Source: Haliotis asinina
Lineage: Eukaryota; Mollusca; Gastropoda; Lepetellida; Haliotidae
DNA: 64,000 nucleotides
Direction of reading: 5' to 3'
Assembly (NCBI RefSeq): GCF_037392515.1
Contig: NC_090280.1
Coordinates: 76,861,004-76,925,003 of the forward strand
The notes beneath the pieces were generated by a model. It saw only the letters and a program-made list of their open reading frames with translations, made no database searches and was not told where the DNA came from. The translations under genes were made by a program, and so were the position numbers. Positions 1-13,399 of the stretch are shown one piece after another (positions within the stretch are counted from its first letter, which is position 1; every line of letters starts with the position of its first letter).

Positions 1-282
1 TTTCGTACAATGAATATGACACATACGTGCTTGTTGAACATATCACAACCCAGTGAACCTGGAAATAGGGCAACAATGGTTGTAGGACCATCATTTAGAA
101 AAAATATGTTCCTCCAAAACATGTGATTACAATTGTGTGTTACAGTGAGGAGCGTCCAAATTTTGTTTCAGGACATTCAGCTGAATCTGATATTGCTGGA
201 TATTGAAGAAATGCATATGGTAGATGGCTACAAGGCTGTGACACAGGAGCTTGTAAGTGTTTGGCACTGCCCATAACCTCAC

Positions 283-3200
283 CTCTGGTTTAATGGCCTG
301 GAACAGCAGGTCAGTGATGGGATTGTAGCAGGACGTGGGCAGCACCAGCTCCTCTAACAGCTGCAGCTTCAGACGTAACTTCCCACGATCGATTTTACTG
401 TTGAAACAATGAACAAATTAATCATCTTCCTACAACTTAACTTTCTGCTACCCTCAGAACTGTCCATGTCTGAGCCAGCGAATTGAAACCATGAGCCTGA
501 GGTGTACTTCTGAAGATCAGGTCATCGATACCTAATCAATATTCCTTTTAAGTCAGGGCAACAGTACAAAACTGTTTGCCATTCCATAACGACTTTTAAC
601 TAGATCATGCCCTGTACTAAACTTCAAACTTGCTGGTTCTTACACACTGGGGACCTAATCTTTATGCCAATCATGATAGGAGCAGACATTGAGGTAATGG
701 GAGCTGCATAATTTGTGGATAAAAATACAGACAGACATTGGAATTTACTTCAAGATAATTAGAGTGATCAGTACCTGCATCTGCGTATCTCAGTTGCTGT
801 GAGGGTTTTGTGAGCTACTGAGTGCCACTTCCTAGTTGTACTGCCCTCGGGAATGTCATCCGCTCGGAGGTGGATCTACAAAGTATAATTGCCATTTAAA
901 GTGATCTGATGTCAGATGAAGTCATCAATGCCTACCACTAGCATCACTTACTTGTCCACTGAAGTCATCACTGTCAACCATTAGTTTCACCTCCACATCA
1001 AATGAAGCTATCACTGCCAAACATTAGCGTCACTTGTAGCATCACAATTACCCTTCCCATCAAATCATCATCTACTCTCCCAAAGAAGTCATCACTGCCT
1101 AGAACTAGCATTACCCTTGAAGTCATCGCTGACAACCACTAGCATCACCTACCCTCCCCATGAAGTCATCACTCCGAATACGATCTTTGTCCATGACCGT
1201 GATCGTAACTGTGAAGTCAACATCTGCTGACGGAAGCAGGAAGGTGAAGGTCTCGTGCCATTCAGGGAATCTAGTCTTCTTCTGACTCTGTTTATAAACA
1301 AACAAAATACATCTCAAAACAGCATTATTGAAATATTTTCTACAGGGCAACACAACAGGCTTTCACTACCCTACAACTATATTCCTGAAATGCGAGTTAT
1401 ACAGAGGTTCATCCTTTCCAGTTTACTGTGTTTTGTTCTGACCCATGCAGAGGTTTCTATCCAAACGATTCCGAATACTACTTTTCCCTATGTTTGCTTC
1501 CGGGTAATGCACATGGAGCATAGCACGAAAGTGATAAACAGTCGCTGAAAATAGCAGCTTTGGAAATATTCAAAGATGTCATCTTGCGGAAATATTAGCT
1601 AATAGTAACCATGTCAACAGAAACAAGAAAGGGTATATACTGCAGGTCAAATATCAGTGCAGATTTTCGTCTGTTGAAGGATCATTGTCAGTGACCAGTG
1701 TATTTTGTAAGTCCCACCAAACCCTAAACAGTAGCCTTTGTCTGATTGGTTAAATCCATTTAGCTGTCTCGCATTTGAATGGACGGTCATAGGTCGCTCA
1801 AATGTTACCTGATGCGACCTCCTACTAGGTTTTGTTAGACCCATTGTAGGAATGCAACGAATAACACTGGGGCTAGGTTTACTTAGACTGACGTCACTTT
1901 TAGCAATATTCCAGCAATACCATAGATAGGAACACCTGAAATGGCCTTCACATATTTTACACCTGTGGAGGATCGAACCTAGTGTTTGGCATGATAAGCG
2001 AACTCGTTAACCACTAGGCTACCTCTCTGCCCCTGTATTAGCACTTACTGAGGTAGTTTTACTTTGGTCAAGGCATTCAATGGTGATGTATGGATCGGAG
2101 TAACCAGTCTTGTCTTTCGGAGCTAAGTCTCTGCAAAATACAAAGAACAAAGATAAAGTTCTGTAAACAAAATAGATTGATACATCTTCCATACAAACTC
2201 CAAAGCAGGAGTAAGTCCTTGCAAAGTAAGAGACTGGGATTAAGATTTGCCTCAAATCATAAGAGATATATACATGTTATATGGAACACAGACATCACTA
2301 AAATACACATATAAACAGATAATAAAACAGACCACATTGTTAAAGGTGAAAGACAGTAAAGCAGATACACAAGAACCCACCTGCCCTCCACTACAGTGAG
2401 AACCAGATGACTGCTGGACATGTTCTCAGAGGATCGTATTCCGTATTCTAGGAGTATTTCCCCCTGGATTTCCAGGTCCTTGTTTGCCTTCAGCAGGGGG
2501 AACCATCTTTCTAGCCCTGTGGTAACAAAAACAATCCAGTGACGACTTCTTCATGAAGTTTCAGTACTAAGAGAGTGAGTGAGTGAGTTTAGTTTTACGC
2601 CGCACTCAGCAATACTCCAGCTATATGGCGGCAGTCTATAAATAATCGAGTGTGGACCAGACAATGCAGTGATCAACAGCATAAGCACTGATCTTCACAA
2701 CTGGGAACCAATGACATGTGTCAACCAAGTCAGTGAGCCTGACTATCTGATCTCTTATGACAAGCAGAGTCACCTTTTATGGCAAGCATCTACCCCGGAC
2801 CTTCACGGATCCAGTACTAAGACACCATTCATAATTTATGATTGTGGGTTAGGGGTGGAGATTGGAGCAGGGTGTCACCCATTAAGTTCTGGGGTGGTTA
2901 GGGGGGTCAGCAATTCTGTACATGAAATTATTCAGAAATTATTATAACAAATTATGGGTACATGTAATTGATTTTGTACAAGACATGCATTGGGGGATGG
3001 GGTGTGTGTATGCATGTGTGCGTGAGAGGCAGACAATGACGTTGTTCAGAAAGTTTAAGGTCTGGCATAAAAAAACAAAAATCACTTCCCAGCCATAAAT
3101 TAAGAAGGATGTTGTTTTGACTGTTCAATTTCGTGTGCAACAAGCAGGAAATCGTAACCAAGGTAACAGCCTTAGAAACCATAGACATAAATATGTTTGT

Positions 3201-6200
3201 GACATGATTTTGACAACAAAGTTGTGATATTTTCTCCACTACAAACACGCAGAGCTCAAGTGTCTGTAACAAGTGGGTTTCTTCTGATCTTCAATGTGTA
3301 CTCAGATTTTCTAATACCAACCCTTTTTCAAAATGTGGGTATTTTCTATGTCAGTAATTAATGAAAATTGTTAATATAGATAACTATAACCAATTGTTTG
3401 CTGTTGGTAATTTCCTTTGCGCATTTGGGATGCTACAAATTAGGGATGTTATGATACATTCACATATTCGGAGAATCGAACCATAGCCCTTCATGATTAC
3501 AATTCATTATTCATGGTCACCAGAACCCAATATTAATGAATATTTACAATTTTTTTATCAGAGCATATTTTACTTTAGCCCTTATCAATGGGAGACATGA
3601 AACAATGGAATTATGTACTAGCCTTGCAGTACTGCAAGTCCTGTTAGTTTGCAATGGCTGCCCATGGTACGATGGACTATAATTATTAGTCTATTGCATA
3701 CCAAATTTGAGCGTCATGTCAGATTACTAGTATTTACTATGATAAATTAACAGTCAACATTGGGTTTTTGTATTGTGAATCAATCACTTACCTACAATAT
3801 TACATTAGTGAATAATTATTCGTATTCATTACCCAATATTCATGATACATATTATATTCGCCACAGAGTGTATTCATTGGAGCCCTACTACAGAGATATT
3901 TTAGTGCATATATGAGGCAATCACTTTATTAGACTTATTTAGACTTCTGAACACAGTTTGGTTGGTTTGTCTTTCAATGCCACACACACCATTATTCCAA
4001 CTATATGGTGTCAGTCTGTAAATAATCAAATCTGAACCAGACAATCCAGTGGTGAACATAATGAGCATCTTTCTATGCAATTTGGGTATGATGACATGAG
4101 TCAACAAAGTCTCCGAGTCTGACCACCCAATCCCATTAGTCACCTCTTAAGTCAAGCATGGGTTACTAGCATGAAAATCAATTGTACCAACATGGAAGAA
4201 CATACGCTACCGTTATTCGCCTCTTACAACAAACATCGGTTACTGAAGATCAATTCTACCAACATGGAGTAGCATCAGTTACCGTTAGAGGACCTTTGCT
4301 CGTGAATCATCTGCTTCGTGATGGAGATTGTGCCGATGATGTCATCGCCACTGCAAGGGTAATTGTGTCATATTCATCACATACACAGACAAAACAATTT
4401 TTTACTGTTTTTTTGTTAATGCCACCTTTATGTGGCTTTGTTCCAGCTTTATGACAAAGGACCGTAACTAACAGATCAGGATCACACAATCACATGATTG
4501 ATATCATGAACAACATTAGTAATACAAGTCACACTGAGTGACAGAGTTTAGCTTTACCCCACTTTCAGCAATATTCCAGCAATATTGCAGCGGAGGACAC
4601 CAGAAATGGGCTTTACACATTGCACCCATGTGGGGAATTAAACCAGGATCTTTGGTGTGATGAGTGGATGCTTCAACCACTGGGCTCCTCCACCATTCCC
4701 AACAAGTAACAAGTCTGATTAACAGATTTATTATGCTTCCTTGTGAAGAACATAGTTTCCTGGGGATCTATTCTAATTCCTGGTTTGTCTTGATAAATAT
4801 CTGAAATAAGACTAAATTAGGGTTTTTAATATTCACTCACATATTCAGTGAATCAAATAATAGCTCTTCATAAATTCAATACATTATTGACAACCACCTG
4901 AATCGATTATTCATGAAGCTTTCAAAAGGCGTGTTTATATTTAAATTTGAATATTATTTATCAAAATGAGATGTGCTAACTGGAAAATATTCACATTCCA
5001 GCCACAACAGCTTCCTTTGTATAGGAGAATTAACAATGCCAGTACACCTTGGGGCAGGGATGAGATGTACTCAGTTGCTACCACACTTGCCGTACACCTT
5101 ACAAGGGATAGTGTGTGGTTTCTGATCTTGTTACCCCAGTATCCTCGGCAGTCGGAGGGGGTCTGACCATCCTGTCATGTTAGTCTCCTCTTTAAACAAG
5201 CATGGCATGCTGGAAACTGCCATAAAACCTGGATGTTCAAGGCACAAAGACAAAGGGTGCAAAAAGTGCACTGACATACCTGACTCTGTCCTCATCGTAG
5301 ACGTAGATTGCAAGGTCACGGAAGCCGCATGGCATGTGAAGGGTGAATTCCTCACCCCACAGAGGTTCCAAGCTCTTATATACTGTGACTGTCCTGAAAA
5401 CATTATATGCACCACATATGCAAACCATAATGTGTTGATTTGTATTGGATCAATTAAATGCACATACCTTAATCATTAATCATGATGATATTCACCAAAG
5501 GATTTTTGTATAATATATGACAGCATATTCCAAAATATTCATCATTTTATCATATTTACCATATTTACCATATTTACCATATTTACCATATTTACCATAT
5601 TTATCATTCATGGCATATTTACCTGGCTATGACTTCATTATCAACTTTTAACACACAATAAGGATCACTTTTGCCATTTCTGAAAACAAAAACAATATCA
5701 TGCTGTTTACCAAAGTGATAAAAACAATGGATTGTCATACATTGGAATCTGTCAAAACTGGAATCTCACAAATCCAAACCTTGTTCAGTATTACATTTAA
5801 GGTCCGATCCAAATTTTCTATGAGGAGTTACTGAATAATCTAATCCTCGGAAATGTCTAAACTGGACTTAACTGTGTTCGACCAGCGCTCAATTTAAGGA
5901 CATGAAATTTGTTAGCAGGCAGTGGAACCCTGCGTAGCAACAGTGTATGAAATATGGCCTTTCCAACCATCTGACACTGGCTAAATTTTTTACGAATGGT
6001 CGAAATGTACAGCTAGCCAGCTCAATGGTCTGGCAAAACATTTTGATAACATGTTCCACATATTTGAGTAAATTCACCATATCTTAAAATTTAACTATTC
6101 ACTGGAACTAAAACTTGAGGCATTTTCTTTGGATTGTCTGGTCTGGTCCATTTTGGGCTTGGTAACATTTTGAAGTTAAGAGGCCTTGTGTCTGGCCGGG

Positions 6201-7612
6201 TTTGGTACTTATTTTATACACTGGTAGCAAACCTGTTGCACCAGACAAAAACAGGTTGCACTTACTGAATCTTCACTTTATTCCTATTATGCCGTACTGA
6301 AGAACAGGCAAAGTGTCAGCTTGGGTCATCCAGGGTAATAATAATCAGATTGTTTGGGCGCCTCGAACTTGCATTGTGGATGGGGAAACGTACATGATAA
6401 ATGGACTATTATTGTTATATGTTATCATTGTTATGTATGCATGATAACATATTCTAAATACACCTTATGACACATAACAACAAGATAATCTGTTACCATT
6501 ATTTCATCAATTTAAGTCGTGAACTTGACTTAGCAGAAACTTTAATCTACCAAATTGACCAATCTCAACATGCCAATAAATCTAAAGTAACGGAAAACAT
6601 GTGATGTATAAAGTTAAATATGAAGATGATATCATAATAACAAAGATAATTCAGGGATTCAAACCCGTATCAGTTTATATTCATGTTGTGTGTTTCCTGA
6701 TGCTTTGGAACATGTGTCATACGAACAACTCTAAATCATAAAACGCACTTGTAAAAGACAACTCTATCAAAAAAATATAACATATAAACATATACAGCAT
6801 TTTTGTGATGACACATCTCTAGTAACAATACTTGTAATGGCTGTAAATACGGTAGTTAGAAAAAGTAATATGTCTGGAAACAAACATATATGCAAACATA
6901 GAGCACATCCAGATGAGAAATATAATATCTATATTTGAATAAAATATATTTCATCGCAGTTTTCAGCTACCTCCTCTTCCTAATCAAAACCAACTTGTAG
7001 TTTTTTAAACAACCTATTGAATGTACATCATAAATCTTTTGGATAAGAAAAAACGTATCAAATACAACACTCACACACAAAAACACAACACATCAATATC
7101 ATGTTTTTGTTAGACTCTACAGAAGGGACAGTGATCATGATTCATTAATTGCTTGTTGTAACATGCACATGCAACTGAGCTAACATCGATGACAAATATT
7201 GACCAAACTGAACCAAAAAAAGGATAAAGGCTTTCGATGTTCCATCCCGAATACTAATTGAAATGACATCACATTGGGTGGTGACGTCATCTGGATTAAT
7301 GACGTAACGTCGCGTCTTATCATGCGATCAACTCTGCATTACACTAGACAGGGTGGCCAAATGCCATCGAATAGAAAGACAGCAGACACAAGAACTAGTA
7401 AAGTATCTGGTGACCAACGCCTGTCGATGTGACCACTGATGTCAAAAGATGAGTCAGAATGAAGTGAGCACCAGACCACAACGTCCCCAAACAAACACCC
7501 ACTGACTATCTGACAGGGCTGATGTAAGAACAAAACACACTTACAGGTCTTTCGACAGCAAGTTCTTTGCTTCTGAGATTCGTAAGTAAAGGGTTGTGTG
7601 CTTAGAAAACAT
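283..7612 (-). CDS. RASAL: Ras GTPase-activating protein, RASAL1/RASA4 type, N-terminal part (partial, 9 exons)
   Basis: Proteins of this family carry two N-terminal C2 domains that bind membrane in response to calcium, followed by a RasGAP domain that switches off Ras or Rap. Coding exons read on the minus strand are 7612-7545, 5679-5623, 5393-5280, 4350-4294, 2516-2381, 2130-2049, 1287-1153, 875-775 and 397-283. All have GT/AG borders and compatible phases. The start at 7612 gives MFSKHTTLYLRISEAKNLL, the usual first C2 strand. C2A continues with NGKSDPYC, PLWGEEF and DEDRVSGDD. C2B has ARDLAPKD-like RDLAPKD, SDPY, FPEWHETF and DKDRIRSDDF. The last visible exon has RGKLRLKL and VLPTSCYNP, which in this family precede the GAP domain. 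The calcium-binding aspartates appear to be kept in both C2 domains. The gene continues past the left edge. Introns hold several SINE copies. The family is clear; which vertebrate paralogue it matches is not. Confidence 0.9.
1880..2034 (-). repeat. tRNA-derived SINE, family A (intronic)
   Basis: Family A reads, from its head, tRNA-like A box (tagcctagtggttaaagcg), B box (gggttcgattcccc), acaatgtgtgaagcccatt, then gatattgctggaatattg, gcggcgtaaaac and a (actc)n tail. This copy is reversed, diverged, and lies in the RASAL-like intron just before the exon at 2049. Confidence 0.8.
2571..2822 (+). repeat. abalone-type dispersed repeat, family B
   Basis: Family B starts gagtgagtgag, then ttttacgccgcactcagcaa, tatggcggcagtctgtaaat, ggaccagacaatccagtgat, catgtgtcaaccaagtcag and a rccttcacgggtc end. 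This copy is near full length with good similarity throughout, inserted in a RASAL-like intron. Confidence 0.85.
3985..4180 (+). repeat. family B repeat, old copy
   Basis: Diverged copy recognisable by tatggtgtcagtctgtaaat, the accagacaatccagtg block and a cgattc-to-ccattagtcacctcttaa stretch. It lies in a RASAL-like intron, close upstream of the exon at 4294-4350 in plus coordinates. Confidence 0.7.
4535..4697 (-). repeat. SINE family A, intronic copy
   Basis: Reversed copy with caatattccagcaatatt, ccagaaatgggctttacaca and ttcaaccactgggct. The B box has decayed to attaaaccaggat. Confidence 0.75.
5551..5604. repeat. 9-bp tandem repeat, 6 copies
   Basis: Six head-to-tail copies of catatttac, the last with one change, 19 bp beyond the donor of the second coding exon in the RASAL-like gene. 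The run is AT-rich and probably neutral. Confidence 0.85.
5700..7540. other. first coding intron of the RASAL-like gene, no other feature seen
   Basis: AT-rich intron sequence between the first and second coding exons. I found no repeat family member, open frame or RNA-like structure that I could support here. Confidence 0.6.
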
Positions 7613-10560
7613 GTTTAGACGTTCAATAATTCGGTATCGAGCGAGTTTCTCATTGTTGTTTTCGTTTGCGGAAGTTGGTAGAGTTGTGTCCCTTGACGTG
7701 ATTGCAAAATCGCACCTTACCTGAAACGAACAAGGAAATACGTGGATAAACGAATGAAATCACCTTACGTGCTGAGCGAAAGAGGAAAAACGAAGACAGC
7801 CTGGAGTTTTGTGGTGGTTGTGAACTTGTGGATAGATGTACAGAATGTGCACAACAGGAGACAAGGGGCCGTTCATAATTTATGGCCAGTAGCGGTGGTG
7901 ATGATTTTAAGGTCGGTCTGGGGTGAGAGAGCGTGGGTAGGGGTGGGGGTTGGGATGGGGATGGGGATGGGGAAACTTACTGGGATCAGATAAAGTGGGG
8001 TATTACGTGTCCCCAGACAGTGTTTGCAGTACAGTTATGTGGTAAATGTGTGGTGAATAGATGTTTGTTTATATCTGAAAAAAACTAACTTCAGTGAAAA
8101 GTGAAATCCTAACCACTTCATAAGCTTTGTGAGTCTTTTATGAGTTCACTCCTATGAAAACTTATAAAAATAATGCATATTACTAACCCGTTGAAGATAC
8201 TGCAGTGTAAAATTTTACTGCAATATTTCGCCAGTGTAATACCGCTTGACGTGTGACTTCAAAATGGTTCAAAGTTGTGACGTCACAATGCTAATGTCAC
8301 TGTCTCAGTGGTACTAGATCTTGCTTGACTCGCGGAAAAAAATTAATACAAAGCTGAGAGCCTGACACTATAGGCAATTTCGCCGCAGTTTCCGTCAACT
8401 TATGTTGGCGAGTAATAAACAGAATACTAACATCGACTTCGTGAAATACCATTTGTATTATACACGTTAAAGATTTCGTATCAAACTCGCTTTCGCTCGT
8501 TTAATACCAAATCATTAACTCGTTTAACACGGAAAGTTTTACACGGAAGGTCGTTTAGTTAATACAACTGATATGTATGCAATGTCAGACATCATAATTC
8601 ATAAGTTTGATTGCAATATTATAGGACAGATGTTAAAGTGAGAAGATAACCAGCCCTGACACACCAACATACACGCACGGAAATGAAATTCTTTTCAAGC
8701 GTTATCAAACAGATGTCAAGCATAAAGTAGTCACGTTTTCATCAAGGCAAATAAAAGAAATAGTGAGGAAATTACCACTTTAATGTCCTTATCAAATAAA
8801 ACCAAGTCTTGTGATGAAAGTGTACTGAAAAGTAAATGGTTTATTCACGAGTAAATAAGACCACCGGCCCACATTACAAGCCATGCAACACAATTATACA
8901 AAATATATGGTGCGCCAATTTTAATGATAACGAAGGTTTGAGAATCATGACTCTATCTATTTCCAGCAACGCACCACGTTCTTAGGTCCAAAGAAAGCAT
9001 GCTTTGCAAGGCAGTATACAATGTACGAATTATCACTTTTATTAAGCCTACTCGATTTCTGTGAAGATGGAGATTTCAGTAGCAGTAAGGCGAACTACCT
9101 TTGCTTAAATCTGAATAAAATGGACTCTGTAACATAAAATGAAATTCAGATTCTTACACAAGTACTATACAGAATGGACCTAATCCATCTTCTGGTGTTA
9201 TATTATATTTTGTACCAACTTCAGTCATTAGATGTTTACCTTGTGAAAAACAACATCCGTAGTAATGATAACTTAGAGAACAACACATATAGTGCCACAT
9301 CGATACAATACTCTTGCAGCGTATACGTTGCAAGTTTAAATGCTGATTAAACGGTGTTTTGAAAGCAGAATGGGTTGGCACTGTCAAAGGACAGTGGAAA
9401 CCAGGTTAACTAAATTTCACATCCAATGAAAGATCAGAGGTTATATGATTTGAGTTTGAATCTGGGGACTTCAAGGCTGTGGCCAGTCCACTACCTCCAT
9501 GACTAGTAAAATGACATATTTTTTAATTCTATTTTGATTCAGTGATTAACCGTATAACAGAAATGTTAAAGCACTGACGATTTTAATGTTTAATTTCAAT
9601 TTGTTACCATCTAATTAGCCTAGTGTTATTTCAATGAATGTTTGTATTGTTTCGTCTAACAGAATTACATGAACCACAACGTCAAACAGGAAACAGACCC
9701 ACGGTAAGTCCAACGTAAGTGTTAATTCTTTCCAGTCAGATGTCGTTTTTTACTTTTCAAATAAGTAACAATACTTTATCTGAAGCAGGTTAACCATTCG
9801 AGCATATACACCACGCTGAATGATCGTGCACGTGCACGGGTTTCTATTGACAGAAGTATTTCGTCTTTGGCAAAGGTTCTTGAAAACGCATAGTGCTGAG
9901 CGAGCGTGCAAGCTCGTGTGTGCGAGCTTGTGTGCGTGTGTCAGGGTATATCAGAAGTAGGCTTCACACATGGTGAACTGAACCGGAGTTTTCTGTGTGA
10001 CGAGCACACGATGCACAGTTTGGAAAGTATCTGTTTATAGATAAATACAGGTGATTTCTTGGCAACTGATTATCTAGCAACACAGACTGGGCCACGCCCA
10101 CCAACGTATTACCGTTTGCTGACGGGCTGACAATAGAATGCGTTGGGCTTGTGTATCATTATATTCGCTGACTGGTATGGCCGATTTCTTATTATTTTCT
10201 GTAGTTTGAGTGTATGAAAGCGATTAAATAACATTCTCATTATTTATTATTGTTGACGTGAGTACTGATTGCAATGTCATATTTGCGTTTTTGGAGTTGC
10301 ATGCTATTTGTACTTTCCAGCTACGTATAGCCCTGACCTTTGAATGATACTCTCGGACAAAAAAGTGTTGCATATTTTTAGAGAGTGTTTGGGTATTTGA
10401 AAAAGGAAACGGAAGCATTTATCCTTTGTTAGACTCGTAATTTCGTTTGATCTTAAATTTGCTTTTACATAACACTTAACAACCTTAGACATATGTAGTA
10501 TACGCATCAGTGCATGTTATTAAAAACAAAGCGTAATACTTTGAGGTGTTCAGAGCAACC
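7613..10560. other. 5' flank of the RASAL-like gene, mostly featureless
   Basis: Divergent intergenic space upstream of the RASAL-like start codon. It should contain the 5' leader and promoter, but no TATA box is evident. The only local structure is a G-rich run at 7933-7972 made of repeated gggg and gggat blocks, about 330 bp upstream of the start codon, which could form a G-quadruplex on the plus strand. No coding region was recognised. Confidence 0.45.
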
Positions 10561-10563
10561 TTT

Positions 10564-10714
10564 GAGTGAGTGAGTATGATTTTACGCCGCTTTTAGCAAT
10601 ATTCCAACAAAAACACGACATGGGACGCCAGAAATGGACTGCACAATGTGAGGAATCGAACACTGGTCTTCGGCGAGTCAGCGAACGCTTCAGCCACTAG
10701 GCTGTCGCACCGTA
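10564..10714 (-). repeat. SINE family A
   Basis: Starts with gagtgagtgagtatgatttt in reverse orientation and ends at the A box complement cagccactaggctgtc. About 10 bp are missing in the middle. Confidence 0.8.
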
Positions 10715-10719
10715 ACAGC

Positions 10720-12190
10720 ACAGAACACCGCAGATTTACTTGAAACATTGACAGCAGGTGCTAAACCCGATCTACTGACGTGTTGATCAGCTATCGATTA
10801 GGATTATATTTTTCATCGATAATCCACCAAAATGCAACTGTAACAATGGAGAATTCAATCAAACACGTTGCCAGACAGTTTCATTTTTTTCAGCTTGGTT
10901 TTGAAAACTAGATTCTGCAAAGTTTCCAATGATATCAAACGCGTATCCTCTTCATTTTGGGAGCTTGCTGCAGATTGCCACCAGTCACTGGGATACGATT
11001 GGCTGTCAACATGTTTTCAGCCCTAAATACTTCTGATATGGACATGATAAAAATAACTGTGTGATATTGATGAATGCTCTATATCATTCACATGTTTCCC
11101 GCTGCAGATACGGCCTAGCTCCTCCATCGCTCTCTGAGATGAATATCCTCACGGTCATTTTGACAAACTGACTCATTTTCCACGTACATTCCATAGTGAC
11201 CTTTTTAATATTCAGTGCTTTGAGCGTTCTCTGTATAGCAGTGTTCACGAATAGTGTCTGACCCTCTGACAAATCTGGCAGATTTGCCAATGGTCAGACA
11301 GACGTCCCCAACCTGCTGGTCCCAGTGTCTGACAGAATATATTACAATGATTTTGTCTGAAGTTGTCATTTGTGGCATGTGACACTGGTTCACTGTTTAT
11401 AAATTCATGTTTATAATGTTTGTCATTATATAATGTTAATAATTTCAATGCCAATTATGAGAAATGTTAAATCTGAAATGTGTGTTACATTTTATTCTGT
11501 GGGTCCTGTGAAATTTCAGTGAGTCAGACAGACATCTGAAACTTACAGGACCCAATGTCCTGTTACTTAGAAACCCCATTCGTAAACACTGGTATAGTAT
11601 TATTATACTGGTATAGCCCCTCGTAGGTTTTGTGTATTGGTAAATAACGTGTATTTCATTTCAGGCCAGGTCGGTGCCCGTATTGTCATACCTAATGTGA
11701 AAAAATATTATATTGAGAGTCTGACAGTGAGTTACACTAATTGTACATGCAAGTAATATATTCAACATACCAGTGTATGAGTGTAGTGTTACTCCGCACT
11801 CAGCAAAATAGCCTTATAACGTGATCTGATCACCATACATGTACCGCCTTATCGCGGGATCTGATCTCTATGTGTATACAGTTGAACATCCGATCAACTG
11901 TCGACCATAACACATGGTTGGAGGAACATTTATCAGTAATTTTCCTAGTCAGGGTCACTCTGAGTCTTTGATATATTGTGCTGCTATCAAGTTATGACAT
12001 ATGACATTATGTAAGATAATGTATTTTGAACTTTGGATGAATGTAGGTTACATACCAGTTGGGGATGTTTTAGGTACTAATCACTGACCCATATTTACTA
12101 CATGTATGAAATCTCGGCTTAAATTTCCGCTTTTATGCAATAAAGCCATGCGTGTGCCGACTATGGGGCTCTAATTCATCAGACCTGCCG
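10720..12190. other. intergenic, with a diverged repeat pair
   Basis: No gene recognised. Two related blocks about 230 bp apart, near 11290-11345 and 11515-11575, share a gtcagacagac core followed by a ggtccc/ggaccc and gtct/gtcc stretch. They may be arms or copies of an old repeat. Short open frames on the minus strand overlap them but match nothing I know. Confidence 0.35.
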
Positions 12191-12196
12191 ATTACA

Positions 12197-12421
12197 ACAG
12201 GCTCTCAGTAACCCATGGTCGTCGTAAGAGGCGACTAACATGATCGGGTGGTCAGGCTCGGTGATTTGGTTCACACAGGTCATTGTTTTCCATTGTATCG
12301 ATGCTCATGATGTTGATCACTGGATTGTCTGGTCCTCGCTCGATTATTTACAGACCGCCTCCATATAGCTGGACTATTGCCGCTTGCAGCGTAAAACTAA
12401 ACTCACTCACTCACTCACTCA
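12197..12421 (-). repeat. family B repeat
   Basis: Reversed copy: cagtaacccatggtcg, ggcgactaacatgatcggg, gatgctcatgatgttgatca, ctggattgtctggtcc, and a (actc)n end. It lacks the outermost 'accttcacgggtc' part. Confidence 0.85.
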
Positions 12422-12483
12422 CCAGGTGCTGTATACTTATCAAAAAAGCAAGCAAACAGCTCATTCCTCATTTAGATATCATG

Positions 12484-12644
12484 CGGTTGAGTGGCCCAGC
12501 GGTTAAAACGTACGTTCGTCACGCCAAAGACCCGAGTTCGATTCCCAACATGGGTACAATGTGTGAAGCCCATTTCTTGGATCCCCTGTCGTGATATTGC
12601 TGGAATAGTTGTAAAGGTGGCGTAAATCTAAACTCACTCACTTA
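12484..12644 (+). repeat. SINE family A
   Basis: Full-length forward copy with gtggcccagcggttaaaacg as A box and gagttcgattcccaac as B box, and a short actcactcactta tail. It sits about 60 bp after the family B copy at 12197-12421. Confidence 0.85.
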
Positions 12645-12928
12645 CTGCAAATGTAGCAACATCGGTGGAATTGAAATGTGAGATGTATATTAACGGGAGG
12701 CAAAGTGCTGGAATTTGTTTGGAAGAGCTACGTCTCTCAGACGCACCAGGATCTTCTGACCATAGGTTCGAATCTCTGATTCGCCTTCTATACGGCACAA
12801 ACCATCATTCCAGTGCTGTTGGTTTTAACAAATTGATAAATCTCACTGTTTCACTCACTTTGGGATTTCTCACACTGTGAAGTAGCTGCACTTAACCAAA
12901 TCAATCACTCTAAAATGCATGACAAATT

Positions 12929-13092
12929 TGAGAGTGACTATAGTTTTACACCGCTTTTAGCACTATTCTTGCAATATCACGGCGGGGAACTCTAGAAATG
13001 GGTTTCACTCATTGTACCCACGTAGAGACTCGAATCCGGGACTTCAGCGTGACAAGAAAACGCTCTAACTACAAGGCTACATCACCGCCCCT
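12929..13092 (-). repeat. SINE family A
   Basis: Reversed copy with accgcttttagcactattc, tatcacggcggggaac and ctacaaggctacatcaccgc. The gagtgag end is reduced to one unit. Confidence 0.8.
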
Positions 13093-13257
13093 TATGACAA
13101 ATTAAACATCCAATCATACATGGGGCAAAACAAATACTGTAATTTTCACCACAACAACGGACCAAGAAGTCTTTGTCCCATTTTTGAGGCAAATGAAACC
13201 AAATCTGCCACATGCCAGTACATTGCCAGTAGAATAGATCGGCAGTAATGACACTCG

Positions 13258-13390
13258 TGTGGAGTTATCAGCTGCAATTGTGGACACACTGGGGCTTGTC
13301 AGAAAGTACAATGGTCATTGACTGTGTGGAGTTATCAGCTGTAATTGTGAATACATTGGGGCTTGTCAGAAGGTACAATGCTCATTGACT
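13258..13390. repeat. 65-bp tandem duplication
   Basis: Two adjacent copies of a 65-bp unit beginning gtggagttatcagctg and containing ggggcttgtcagaa. They differ at only a few positions, so the duplication is fairly recent. No coding function is apparent. Confidence 0.85.
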
Positions 13391-13399
13391 GACACGTGT

